Source: Chinchilla lanigera
Taxonomy: Eukaryota > Chordata > Mammalia > Rodentia > Chinchillidae
Direction of reading: 5' to 3'
NCBI RefSeq assembly: GCF_000276665.1
Contig: NW_004955447.1
Coordinates: 11,310,252-11,374,251 of the forward strand
DNA length: 64,000 nucleotides
Every line of letters begins with the position of its first letter. Position 1 is the first letter of the stretch. Positions 1 through 11,165 of the stretch are shown piece after piece. The position numbers were made by a program, and so were the translations under genes. The notes beneath the pieces are model-generated. The model was not told the DNA's origin. It searched no databases and was given only the letters and a program-made list of their open reading frames with translations.

Positions 1-297
1 GTTTGTGGAGGTTTCAGTCCATACTTGGCTGGCTCCAAGGCAGAGTGGCATATGGCAGAGGGCAACAGTTCATGGTGGTGGAAAACAGAAAAAGCAACAA
101 GAGCACATGGGGAGGAGGTGTGACAAGCAACCTCTTTCCCTCCCTTACATTGTATGCAAACTATCTGCTGCCCCAGGGCGGGTATAGCACTCTCCCCCAT
201 AATCTCAACATTGGACCATAAATCAATGATAAGCTCTAGAAGCCCACCCCATGACTGCATGAGGTTTTGGGGGGACATCTGGACATAAATCATAACA
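1..297 (-). mobile_element. MaLR-type LTR, truncated by the window edge
   Basis: Read on the minus strand the block opens TGTTATGATTTATGTCC at 297, has the C-run and 'CTCATG' typical of MaLR/MLT1-like LTRs, and ends near position 1 with '...ACTGAAACCTCCACAAAC', where the window cuts it. It shares the stretch 'CCACTCTGCCTTGGAGC' and the following 'ACTGAAACCT' with the LTR at 63000-63476, so both seem to be one rodent MaLR group. These are non-autonomous ERVL-related LTRs with no coding capacity. The two overlapping plus-strand ORFs here are chance frames. Confidence 0.75.
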
Positions 298-298
298 C

Positions 299-339
<41 letters not shown>
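298..339. repeat. (TA)n microsatellite
   Basis: About 42 bases of alternating TA with one G interruption near 322, directly abutting the LTR boundary. Confidence 0.95.
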
Positions 340-796
340 CCTTGTGTGATATAGTGATATTGTTTTCAACTGCAGATTAGGTACTAGGATGGGCAGTGGA
401 GCTGAGACATTCCTACCACACCTTCACAGCATAGCCATCAGAAGGTCATAGTGCAAGGCATCAGTCATACTTTCATAGTGATGTTACTGTGGATCAACCT
501 ACTGCATGGCCTGCCCTATAACACAGCACATGCAAATATGTGTTCTACATACACTTGATAATAACAAGAAGCTACTATGTTTAAAGTTTACTCATTTTCT
601 ATCTTATTCTTTACAATGTTATTTTAGAGTATATTCCTTCCATTTAAAGAAATAAAAAATAGCTATAAAAGAGCTTCAGGTAAACCCTCAGGAAGTATTT
701 TGAAAGTGTTATTATTATAAGAGATGACAGCTTTGTACATGTTATTACCCTGAGTATCTTGTCACGAGACAGAGCTACATCCTAGTCTGTTCTGTT
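340..796. other. No recognised feature
   Basis: AT-rich sequence with no ORF of note and no repeat family I recognise. Confidence 0.5.
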
Positions 797-932
797 TAAT
801 TTTTTCCTTAAATTTGGAGGCAGGTTTTTACTATTGCACTAAATTGCTGGAGTTGGGGGTCAAACTTTTGATCCCTCTCTCTTAGATTCCTGGAGTGGTA
901 GGATTCTAAGACTGTGCCACGAGGTCCAGTTT
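797..932 (-). mobile_element. Old, diverged B1 (7SL-derived) SINE
   Basis: The plus strand shows the decayed reverse complement of B1: 'GGAGGCAGG', 'GGGGTCAAACTTTTGATCC', 'TTCCTGGAGTGGTAGGATTC', 'TGTGCCACGAGGTCCAG'. The last corresponds to the B1 start (CTGGNCCTGGTGGCACA on the minus strand). The T-rich left flank fits the A-tail. Divergence is high. Confidence 0.65.
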
Positions 933-3900
933 ATGCCTTAAATAAAAAGTTGAAAACATAAGAAAAATATAAATTTAAAATAGAAAAATGCTTATAAAAT
1001 AAAGCCATAAATAAAGAACATATTTTTATGCCACTGTGCAATGTAGATGTGTTGATTATTATAAGAATCAAAAGGCTAAAAATAAATTTAAAAGTTTATG
1101 AAATGAGAAACTTGCTTAAAGTTGATTAATTTATTAATGAGGAAAGAGCACGTTTTTGGACCTGAATGTACACTGTGGTAACGAACTTATCAGTGTTATT
1201 CTCATGCAGATACATGTCCTTCCAGCCTGCCAATATTGATAAAGAGGCTTTTCCTACAAAGGTGATGTATTTTTTATTTAAAAAATAAAAAACAACCAGC
1301 TCATGTATTTGCTTACAGCAAGCACCTCCCATTCTCTACTGAACTTAAAAGACTCCCCGGGAGCCCTTGGTTTCTGGGTTCTGCACCAGCTGCACCTGGG
1401 TTCTGCATTGTGTACTATGGAGAGCACACGTCTCCTGTTCCACTTTCACTTTGCAGTTTGTCAGGCATCAGTTGCGCACACATTCTCTTTCTGTGTACGA
1501 TTGGACCTTTTCTTCATGCTTTTCCTCAAGCCTTTAAGTCAAAAGCTCGCAGGAACTAACAGAGAAACCAAGAGGGAGGCAAAATGTGCATGTGCCTCAC
1601 ATTCTCAGACCTGTGAAACTGCAGGACGTGGCTCACAGGATAGGTTCAGAGCTTGCGCAGTTCTTTCTTTCATGATATGCCTTGTTAAAAAGACTATTAC
1701 TGTCCCAGAGTAACCACTTTTTGTATTCCAGTCTCTACATTTGCAGTCATGTCTTCACCTATATAATTTCTATAACAGTTTGAAAACTCACTTATTAAAA
1801 TGACATGAATATCTTGTGCATTTTCCTTAATATTGATGAGTTTACTTAGGGAAATATTAACAAATATTATGCCCTTTTCTCATACTTTCAGAAAATCTAA
1901 ATAAAATTTAAAAAGGGTATTGAGGCAAGATGTTATGTTGAATTTTCAAAAACACTGAAAGATACTCTCTTTCAAGGACATTTGATCCTATGAACAGAAC
2001 TTTTGCTGATATTAACCGAATTTTCTGTTTGGTTGAAAGAAACCACATAGAAATGGATTCAAGATTTATGAGTTCGAGTTCTAGAACAGAGGAGGGAATT
2101 ACAGAGACAGAGATACTGGTAACACAGAATTTGGGAGAGTTACAAGGAGGTTATTGAGTTATACTTTAGATAGTTTTTCTTAAAAGGAATAAAAAAATCA
2201 GTGGAGATATTTTATAGATAATGGGAAGTAATTGGAAGTGTACACGTTGATATATTTTTCTAGGAAAAGTAATATGTAGTCACAATATGGTAGACATAAT
2301 ATATTGTACAATTCAACAAAGCCAATGAGAAATTGTATTGAGTCCATTGACCTATGCTTAAATCACAAAATCGATAAAGATTTGCCTCAGTACGGAAAGG
2401 CCTTCAGAAGATATATTTTAGCACCAAAATAATCACTATTACTTTTGTATCTAGAGACTACTGAAAATAAGACAACTTTGTGGATAACACAGAAGACATC
2501 TTTCAATATAAGGACCACATTAAGAAAACTGCCTTTAGAAATTGTCACCATTGGTAAGCATGTATTCATTATCTACTGTGTGCATAACGGTGCTGGATTG
2601 CTGGATATGTGCCTTTGTTTTTCAGTTACCCAGTTGTAACTTGTACTTTTCAAATGTAGATCCCCAATATACTAGAGAATAATATCCATTTCATCTTTCT
2701 GATAGGCTGTTTTTCTTCATATGATGTTTAAATATGTTTTTACATAATTTATTTTTCTTGTATAAACAGTTTATTTTGATGTATAAGTAGAATATCCTTC
2801 ATGCTGCTTGGTAGTCTTCAAAATGCAAAATGCATCTGAACATAAAAGAAGTAAACAATTTGCAACTACTAGAAAAAACCAGACGTTATTTCAAGTAAAC
2901 AATGAAATCATTAAGACATGATAGAATGAATTATCTTGTGCAGAATCTCTCTGTACAAGAGATACAGGTTAAGATGACAGGGATAAGAGCTTATTTGAGT
3001 CATATATTAGATACTAGTGGCCTTAACATTCTATTACATTATCTTACTGGACACTTGTTAAATTTCTAATATTCAATACTTGGGAGAAAAATATTACATA
3101 TATATATGGCAAAGATGAATGGATATATGAAAGACAATTAGCTTTTCACGGCTAAAATAAAGGACAATGAGATAGAAAAAATAATTCTTTGCCTCACAGT
3201 CCTTCCCTTCTTTCACTAATGTGCATAGATGCTTTTGTACACACTTGTATACTTTAAAATATTGAACAGACTAATAAAAGTAATTACAAGTAGTAAAAAC
3301 ATGTAAAACATGAATGAGATGAGATTGGGCCTAAAAAAAAAAACCACTATTAACATAGAAATATTATCTAACATTTAAGAACCTTTTTAACTTGAACTGG
3401 ATAACATTTTATGTATTTTGAAATATTTTCCTGTCAAATGAGATATCTAGTATCAGTACAGTTTTATAAAATCAACACCTTCAAGAGCAATCAGAAATAT
3501 GAAAATAGACAACATTAGCTGCTACTAACCCACATTTTCCATTGTGTTTGCTAATTATTTTCAGTGAAGTATCAGCTTAATATGACCTCTTTGTGTATCA
3601 TATTAATGTTTTGGCTTGCAGCTCTCATTATATTGCTACTAAAATATTAATTTATATATAATGCACCTACAGCTGTAAACATGTATTTTACTATATACCT
3701 GTTTAATTACAAGCAAGTTTTTTTTTTTTTTTAAATTAGCTCACAAATAGACTTGTTTAGTCATTTGATTTATGGCTTTATTTTGTTTGAACTTCTTATA
3801 GTTTGTCCTTTTTACCTCCCTAGGATACAACATACTTAAGTCTGTGTATTTTGGAAAGGCACATTCTAATGTAAGATAGAGCACTGAAGTTCTACTCAGG

Positions 3901-4252
3901 TGATCATATGTTACTTAAATACCATGAGGTAGTTAGAAGTTGTGACAATTTAAATTTAACCATTAATACATTTTAAACATTTATCTAATATTCTTTGACA
4001 GCTCTACTACTTTGCTAAAAATATCTTTTAGCATGTACCAAATTCTATTATATTTTTTTTAAAATGTATAGCATTTACAAACAGTATCCCTAGGAATATT
4101 GAAAGTAGTTTCTGAAGGCTTGGCATAAGTTCTTTAAAAATTTTTCAACTCTAGGTCCATGTTTCTTCTCATTGATTACCCACTTACACTACTAATTGCA
4201 TCTGTAAATGTGTTGACAACATATCGCCATCACAGACTATGCCATAATATGC
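933..4252. other. Unrecognised AT-rich DNA
   Basis: Roughly 3.3 kb without a recognised gene or repeat. A T-run lies at 3718-3732. The longest frame is a 136-codon ORF on the plus strand (1303-1713) in a slightly more G+C-rich patch (1310-1700). It shows no domain I know, and I treat it as a chance ORF. A small tandem echo lies at 1370-1410 (GGTTCTGCACCAGCTGCACC then GGTTCTGCATTG). Confidence 0.5.
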
Positions 4253-4290
4253 TTGTGTGTGTGTGTGTCTGTGTGTCTGTGTGTTTGTGT
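4253..4290. repeat. (TG)n microsatellite with TCTG interruptions
   Basis: TG dinucleotides interrupted by CTG and TTTG units. Confidence 0.95.
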
Positions 4291-4553
4291 TTTAACATGA
4301 TTTACTATTCAAGAAAAATAGTGGGTCATAGTAGATCTAGTTTTAGTCTTCAACATGTAGAAAGCCAGTTTTTCCAGCATCATTTATTAAAGAGGCTTTC
4401 TTCCAGTGAGCATGTTTGACCCCTTTGTCAAAGATAAGGTGGCTGAGTGTATTTGTTAGTTGTGTTCACACCTTTTTATCTGTTCCACTGGTCCTCAGGT
4501 CCATTTTTGCCAGTACCATGCTGATTTTATCACACTAGCTTTATAGTATAACT

Positions 4554-5500
4554 TCAAATCAGAGATTGTGATGCCTCCTGACTAGTTTTGTTGCCCAGGA
4601 CTGTCTTTGCTATTGTAGGTTTCTTCTGCTTCCAAATGAATTTAAAGAGTATTTTCTCTAGTTCTGTGAGGTATGCTAATGGTATTTTGATTGGGATTGC
4701 ATGAAATCTGCATAACAATTTTGGAAGCATGGCCATTTTCACTATGTTGATTCTTCCTGTCCATGAGCAAGGGATATCTTTCCATTTTCTGACATCCTCT
4801 TCAATCTCCTTTATCAGAGTACTGTAATTTTTAATATATAAACCTTTTACTTCCTTTGTTAGATTGATTCCTAAGTATTTCATTTTTGGGGACACTATTG
4901 TCAAGGGTTTGGTTCCCCTAATTTATCTCTCAATAAATTTGTTGTTTATGTACAAGAATGTTATTGATTTTTGACTTTGCATCCAGCTGCACAACTAAAT
5001 TTGGATATTAACTCTAGGAGTCTTTTGGTGGAGTTTTTGGGGTTTTTCTATGAAGAGTATCATGTGATCTGAGAATAAAGGTAATTTAACTTCTTCATTT
5101 CCTATGATTATTCCCTTTATTTTTCACTCTTGTCTCATTGCTCTGGCTAATGTTTCCAGAACTATGTTGAAAAGAGTGAGGATAGTGGGCATCTTTGTCT
5201 CTTTCCTGACTTTAGAGTAAAAGCTTTCAGTTTTTGTCTATTTAGTATGATGTTGGCTGTTGGTTTGTCATAGTTGGCTTTGATCAGATTGAGATAAAGA
5301 CCATCTATTCCAATTGTGTGTAGACCTTTTAACATGAATGAGTGCTGGACTTTATCAAAAACTTTTTCTGTATCTATTGAGATGATCATGAGATTTTTAC
5401 ATCTGGCTGTGTTGGTATGGTATATCATATTTATGGATTTGCATATATTGAACTATCCCTGCATTCCTGGGATAAATCCCACCTGGTCATGGTGTATCAC
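4554..5500 (-). pseudogene. L1 ORF2p fragment: reverse transcriptase to post-RT region (inverted segment)
   Basis: Frames on the minus strand give unmistakable L1 ORF2p sequence: FDKVQHSFM and [12 protein letters not shown] near 5260-5350, then [31 protein letters not shown] and [14 protein letters not shown] at 4590-4880. The 5' limit near 5500 reads as the HHDQVGFIPG region. The catalytic FADD motif maps to 5059-5076 and reads FSDH, so the second aspartate is lost. Frameshifts separate the 88- and 116-residue open stretches. It encodes no functional enzyme and is part of the twin-primed insertion at 4325-6965. Confidence 0.92.
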
Positions 5501-6190
5501 CGTGCACTAAGCTAAAGTAAAAATGGATCAAAGATTTAAATATTAAAGCAGAAGCACTAAATCTACAAGAACAGAAAGTAGGTCAAAATATTGAAGACAA
5601 AGGGGTGGGCACAGTCTTCATGAACCAAGCCAGAACTGCACAGGAAACACTTTAAAGAATCAACAACTGAGATCTCATCCTGTTGAGAAGCTTTTTTACT
5701 TCAAAAGAAATCACCAATAGAATGAAAAGACAACCAACAGAGTGGGAAAACATTTTAGCTAAATGTACCTCAGACAAATGACTTATATCTAGAACATCTA
5801 AGGATTGGAAAAACCTCAGACTCCCCAAATTCTAAAACCTAATCCAAACATGGACATCTGTGATGAATACACACTTTTTTTCAGATGAAGAAATACAAAT
5901 GGCAAATAAATACATGAAAAACTGTTCAACATCATTGGTCATTCAAGAGATGCAAATTGTAACCACTCTGAGATTTCATCTCTTCCAATTAAGAATGGCT
6001 ATCAACAAGAAAACCAGCAACAAATGTTTGATGGGTTGTAGGGAAAAAGGAGCCTTGGTTCATTGTTGGTGGTGACGTAGACCGGTGCAACCACTTTGGA
6101 AATCAGTCTGGAGATTCCTCAAAAAATTTGGATTAGAGATCTCATTTAACCCAACCATTCCCCTTCTAGGTATTTTCCCAGAAGAATGAA
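5498..6190 (+). pseudogene. L1 ORF2p C-terminal fragment (direct segment)
   Basis: Plus-strand translation, with stops and frame changes, follows the L1 ORF2 C-terminus: WIKDLNIKAE near 5525-5560, then the 'E-W-E-N-I-L' stretch near 5740, QMANKYMKNCSTSLVI at 5890-5950, and the usual end around 6190 shortly after LGIFPEE. The 71-residue frame at 5860-6075 is the longest open piece. It continues into the L1 3' UTR. Confidence 0.88.
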
Positions 6191-6484
6191 AAACATCATA
6201 CCACATATATATGATATATCTGCACGCATGTTCATACCAGAACAATTTATAATAAAATCTTGTAAACAACCTAAATGCCCATCAACTTAGCAGTAGATAA
6301 GAAAAATGTGGTACTTTTGTACAATGGAGTCTTAATCAGCTATAAAGAAAGATAAATTTGAGGCATTTATAGGTAAATAGTTTTAACTAGAGACCATACA
6401 CATAAATCAGACCTGCATGTATAAACATTGTATTGTCTCCCCAGTATTAGAATCTGAAAGAGTAAATAAAACTGAAAGGTACAA

Positions 6485-6560
6485 GGGGCTGGGGATTTAG
6501 CTCAGCGGCAAAGCGCCTGCCTGGCAAGTGCAAGGTCGTGAGTTCAGTTCCCGGTACCGG

Positions 6561-6606
<46 letters not shown>
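6485..6606 (+). mobile_element. ID SINE (tRNA-derived), young copy
   Basis: The element starts GGGGCTGGGGATTTAGCTCA. It has an A-box-like TAGCTCAGCGGC and a B-box-like GAGTTCAGTTCCC, so it keeps the internal pol III promoter layout of a tRNA, and ends in a long A-run. The 13-bp target duplication ACTGAAAGGTACA is exact (6471-6483 and 6607-6619). It interrupts the L1 3' UTR and is therefore younger than that L1. It is not a functional tRNA gene: the body is ID-like and tailed with poly(A). Confidence 0.95.
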
Positions 6607-6609
<3 letters not shown>

Positions 6610-6723
6610 GAAAGGTACAATAGATATTGTTAAAAGGAAAGAAACTGCTCAATAGGAAAGAACAACTAGGAGAGGGAAAGGAGCAAAGAAATAGTGGAGG
6701 AAAATAAAAAAATCATATACAAC

Positions 6724-6900
6724 AGCTAAGATAATTGGAATACTAATTTCCATTGGTTTATTGAAAAGAACAGTTAATGTTTAATTGCTTGATCAGTCTT
6801 GCATACCTATATCTGGTAGTCTGAGCACCTACTTTGAAGACAACAATAAGTAATACAACAACCATTGTTATTTTCCTATCATCTTGTTTTGAAATTCTAT
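6724..6900 (+). repeat. Left arm of inverted repeat (L1 3' UTR module)
   Basis: This L1 3' UTR stretch is, with scattered mismatches, the reverse complement of 7200-7377. Examples are 'CTAATTTCCATTGGTTTATT' versus 'AATAAACTAATGGAAATTAG', and 'CTATCATCTTGTTTTGAAAT' versus 'ATTTCAAAACAAGATGATAG'. The spacer is about 300 bases. Confidence 0.9.
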
Positions 6901-7159
6901 ATCATTTTTATAGTTTTTGTATTGTTTTGTTTTTGTTATTTTTTTCTCTTTAAAGTGATAAAAATAATAGTGGAAATATTCTCTGATAGGTAAAGAGGAC
7001 ATGTTGTCTTCTATGGTATCTCTTTCCTAGGAGTTTATGGACTTACTTTCCTAGGAGTGTCACTACTTACCTAAGAACTTACTTCTTAGACAATTTGTGT
7101 ATTTTTAGGACTACTGTCCTGAGCTGGAGTGGAAGAATTTTTCTATTAGATTAGCTTCT

Positions 7160-7500
7160 GTTCTGCTGCATGTATTTTTTTATTTTAAAGAGAAAAAATA
7201 TAGAATTTCAAAACAAGATGATAGGAAATTAGCAATGGTTATTATATTGCATATTTTTATCTTCAAAGTAATTGCTCAGATGACAAGATATAGGCATGCG
7301 AAACTGATTAAACAATATAAACACTAACTGTTCCTTTAAATAAACTAATGGAAATTAGTAGTACCATTATCTTAGCTATTTTGAGCATATGTTTATATAT
7401 ATTTTTCCCTTCCTCCTTGTCTCCCTTCCCCCATCCCAGGTTTCTGCATGTTTTATTTTACGGTTCTTCATTATGACATATTTTCAGTGTGACTCTCTTA
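7160..7500 (-). mobile_element. LINE-1 3' end, 5'-truncated, opposite orientation to its neighbour
   Basis: Left to right it shows the minus-strand L1 3' UTR module (AGAATTTCAAAACAAGATGA at 7202), then the pyrimidine-rich tract 7405-7440 (the L1 3' UTR polypurine tract on the minus strand), then weak ORF2-end-like sequence up to about 7500. The same module appears at 18189, 18351 and 54240. It forms the right arm (7200-7377) of the inverted repeat with the 3' UTR of the preceding L1. Confidence 0.8.
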
Positions 7501-9399
7501 AAGTCCCAAGGATAAAGGTCATATTAAATGAACATAACTTTTGCTTATCAAAAGACTAGAAAATCTATGAAATGATAATATCCATGAAATGATACTAACT
7601 TTTAGAAAGCTGTTAGTTATGAAAAGTGGATAATTAGATGACATAAGCTACTGTGCACAAAATAGAAAAGATAATAATTGAGTAACAAAAGATAATAAAT
7701 CGATAATAAGAGAAAAGCTTATGATTAATGTTTTGCTGTTTGCTGATTTGCAAATAGTGAAGAATATGAAGAACAACTGAACTGTATACATGAGTGGGAA
7801 ATACAGGGTAAACTCATCCTTAACTGTACAGTATAGAAATTGTCAAGAGCCTATAGAAGAGGATGTGTACTAAAGCTCTGAGGAAGGATTGTGTTCATCA
7901 CCGATCGCCAAATCCAGTCTTTGTTAAAGCAAGCGCACAAACTTGGAGCATTGAAAACCTCAGGTTTGGAGAAAAAGATAATGCGGTAGAAACAGAGAAC
8001 TGATTCAGGTTGAGAGCGAGGATTTACAGAAAGCTCAGGAGCAAATATGAAAAGTGCATTGAGAAGAAGGAAAGAAAGCCCATGACAGTCAGGGCACCGG
8101 AGGGAAACTTGCGCATGGATAGTAATGAAAGATCAGGGTACATAGCTAGCTAAGTGAACGTAAGGGGAAAGAAACGGCACGTTCTTGGAAACACAGTAGA
8201 CTAAGTTTGAAAATAACAGCTAGAACTTGCTATTTTATTTGCAAAAATGAAACATTTAAAAACTCCACAGACTTTGCAAGTCTTATATCCAGCTGTAGCG
8301 TTTTCAGTTAAATCGTATTGTAGTTGATATCTTCTGAGCTTGGGTGTGCAGGACCTTAAAACACTCTGAGGACCACAGGACCGAATTCTTTGCCTGAAAA
8401 GTTAGTACGGATATTCCAGGAATTCCAATCCTTAATTTTTTGGTAAGAGCATGAGTTGTAGGTATGGAAGAAAATTTTGGAGAAGTAATAAATGGAGCAT
8501 GGATCAATTTGTAAAGATCAATTTGTAATCATAGAGTTAAGGTTCATTGATTGAACCAGTGATTTCTGTTTTGCTTTTATTTTTGACTAATGATTTCTAA
8601 TGGTGTTGTGTTTCATATTTATACTTAGTTCAATGAGTTTTATGGAATCAAGAGAATTGTCTGGACTAACATCACATGGGAGGGAAGATATCAGAATTTG
8701 ACTTGGATAGAGAAGTGCATTAGTGTGAATTGAAACTTAATGTGTTTGTTTTAATAATCATTTTCTTTATTTCAGATGAAAAAGGATTTTTGCTTCTTTC
8801 TATCTTCATATTCTTGTCCACCCATCAAAATACAGCTATCAGACCTCATAGGACACTTTATTTGCTGGAAACTTCCCTTAATCTAGGCTTCAAAAAGTAA
8901 CTGATTTCTTTTTTCTGCATTATTACAGGAACCTCCAAGACAAATAATGCTATTACTTTGTTTCTTTCTGTATGAATATTTTCTTTTACTAAAAGGGACT
9001 CAAACCTTGTTTATTATGCCCCAGCCTCCCCTACCAGATGAAGGCCTCATAGAATGCTTCTTTCTTGACATCTGTCAGACCTCTTTCACTCTTTTATTTG
9101 TCTTTGTTGACTGTCACCTCCATGAACATTTAGAATCCTTAAATTGAAGATGGTGAAATATTCTTTCTTTCATTTTATTACTACTTTTTAAATAACAATA
9201 TGTCATATTTCCCTGTTTCCTGTTTCCTTTGTTTCCTGTTTCCTGGAAACTTTATGAAGATCTCAAGAAGACACATGGTAAACTTTAATAAATATTTGTT
9301 CAGTGAAAGAATACTCAGCAAAACTGCTTTGGTCCTTATGATCAAATTAATACCACTTACTTCTATAATCACCAATGTTTAAATTTTTATTCACACATA
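7501..9399. other. Unrecognised AT-rich DNA
   Basis: No gene or clear repeat recognised. Positions 9207-9245 hold a short run of TTTCCTG/TTTCCTTTG units. Small ORFs (67 aa or less) look like chance frames. Confidence 0.5.
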
Positions 9400-10570
9400 T
9401 ATGTAGTACTTAATGTTTACATTCCTTGTAGGGAGTTGGTCCATGTACATAACACATTTTCATTATTTTTTAATCCCATTTTCCTCCTCTTTTTATCCCC
9501 TCTATCTTTTGACCACTTTCACATTTGAGAAAGAGCTATTTCCTTTCTTCCTATTATTTTATTTTGCTCTATCTTTTGTTTTGCTCTTTATTTGCACTTT
9601 GAGTTTCTCACATAAGAAAAATCATGCAATATTTAAATTCTAATATGATTTATTTCACTTACTATTATGGTCTCAAGGAACATCCATTTTCCTACAAAAG
9701 ATAATCAAGTGTAACTTTATGGTAGAGTAGTACTCTACTGTGTGTAAACACTATATTTCCTTCCACTATTAGTCTTTTATGGACATATAAGTTGTTTCCA
9801 AGATTTAATTATTATGAGTTGTGCTCCTTTAAATATGGGTATGTATGGATCACTGTAATATGATGTCATTAATTCTTGGGAAAATAACTAAAAGAGGAAG
9901 TGTGGGGTTGTGCAGGATTTCTAGTTTTAGTTTTCCAAGAAATTGTCATACTGGTTTTACTACTTTACACTCCCTTGAACAATGTAGAAGGGTTTCTGCT
10001 TCCCTACAGCCTCAGCAGCAATTGTTATTATTTGATTTCTTAATGCTGACCATTTTTTCTGAAGTATGATGGAATTTCAGTGTTGCCTTCCTTTGCATTT
10101 CCCTAATGGCCATCAGTGTTAAGCATTTCTTCATGTATTAAATGGAAGCAGAGGCACAGAAGAAGAAAAACAATCCTGGGTAAGGAGAAAGCAGGAGAAC
10201 CTGAAGTTATATTATAAAGCAAAAGGGGTACAAGAAGGATGATACCAGCCCAAAATCAGACATGAAGTTAAGGGAACAGAATGGAAAATGCAGAAACAAG
10301 CAGAACTTCAACATAGGAAAAGGAACAACCGCTGGAGTGACAAGATGACCTACAAAATGGGAAAAATGTTTGCCAGCTACTCCTCAGATAGGGGACTAAT
10401 ATAGAATATACAAAGAACTAAAAAAAATTAAACCCCTTAATATACAAGTCCTAATTAAAAAACAGCAAATTAAATGAATAGACACTTCACAGAAATATAA
10501 ATGGTCAACAAATACATGAAAAAATGCTTTTAATCACCAAATACTGCTAGCAAATATTACTGCTCTTTAT
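9400..10570 (-). mobile_element. LINE-1 3' end with 5' inversion (twin priming)
   Basis: Positions 9400-10140 are the minus-strand L1 3' UTR and ORF2 C-terminus. Recognisable parts are GTAGTACTCTACTGTG near 9727, AAGTTGTTTCCAAGATTTAA near 9789 and TTTGCATTTCCCTAATGGCC near 10093. Positions 10141-10570 are plus-strand ORF2: a region containing 'KLYYKA'-like sequence (near 10200), then the 'TEWEK'-like stretch (near 10340) and NKYMKK (near 10510). Both parts stop at the same ORF2 point (the NKYMKKC region), as expected for twin-primed integration with a small overlap. The inverted part has an internal deletion near 10290-10335. No target duplication was identified. Confidence 0.8.
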
Positions 10571-10639
10571 GACAATTTAAGCTTACATGGCCACCAACAG
10601 TTAATAATAAAGAAATGTTTCCTCTTAGAAATGAAAGTC

Positions 10640-10800
10640 TCTTAAGAATATGGTCTCAAGGTACATCCATAACTAGAAATGTCTCATTTATCATTTTTTA
10701 TGGCGGAGTAATACTCCGTTGTATATAAAAATATCTTTTTTATCCATTCCTCAGTTGATAGGTATTTGGGTTGCTTCCACACTCTTAAGTGAAATTATCT
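10640..10800 (-). mobile_element. LINE-1 ORF2 3'-end fragment
   Basis: 'GGAGTAATACTCCGTTGTAT' near 10704, then 'CCATTCCTCAGTTGATAGG' and 'GGGTTGCTTCC' are the reverse complement of the L1 ORF2 C-terminus. They match the parallel stretches at 54670-54745. Both ends are truncated. Confidence 0.8.
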
Positions 10801-10839
10801 GGACACACGTGGAATTATCACATCGTTTTACTGGTATGA

Positions 10840-11165
10840 GATACTGAATGTAAATAAGGAGCAAAGTACAAAGGTATTGTGGAATGGAAAGGAAATATTC
10901 ACTTGGCAAGGGGAATGAGGAATGGCGGAAGGGGAAAGGAAGGAAGGGAAAAGAAACAAGAGAAAAGAAGGAAGGAAATGGAAACAAAGCTTTTGCAAAG
11001 AAGGAGGGGAAGGTGGTGGAGGGGAGGAGAGGTGATTGAGGAAAGCAGAATCAGGATGTATCAAGTACGGGTACAAACTCCCGCTGATGAACTCAATCAT
11101 TGTGTATATCTAAAACATAGTAATAAAATCAACCAAAATTTCAAAAATCATAGAGAGAGAGAAAT
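10840..11165 (+). repeat. Purine-rich tract, possible L1 3' UTR remnant
   Basis: Positions 10880-11040 are almost entirely A and G on the plus strand (GGAA, GGGAAA and AAGGA units), ending in 'AAAACATAGTAATAAAAT' near 11113. L1 3' UTRs carry such polypurine tracts, and those at 6640-6700 (plus) and 54420-54480 (minus) are similar. The overlapping frames on both strands (78-97 aa) are low-complexity artefacts. Confidence 0.45.

Larger units (their letters stand above)
4325..6965 (+). mobile_element. LINE-1, 5'-truncated with 5' inversion (twin priming)
   Basis: The insertion has two L1 ORF2 parts in opposite directions. Positions 4325-5500 are minus-strand ORF2 (reverse transcriptase to the post-RT region), and 5498-6965 are plus-strand ORF2 C-terminus plus 3' UTR. 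Compared with the L1 copy near 56.6 kb, the outer end of the inverted part (about 4330) and the start of the direct part (about 5498) are almost adjacent in the element, with about 9 bases lost. The octamer AATAGTGG occurs at 4317-4324 and again at 6966-6973, a likely target-site duplication. A CACC microhomology sits at the inversion junction. This is the known outcome of twin-primed L1 integration. The poly(A) tail is poorly preserved. An ID SINE later landed in the 3' UTR. Confidence 0.9.

Noticed and set aside
4159..4419. 86-codon ORF containing CVCVCVSVCL
   Set aside because: It runs through a TG microsatellite and into the L1 boundary.
6485..6560. tRNA-like sequence with A and B boxes
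   Set aside because: The body plus poly(A) tail and target duplications show ID SINEs, not functional tRNA genes. The same applies to the other seven copies.
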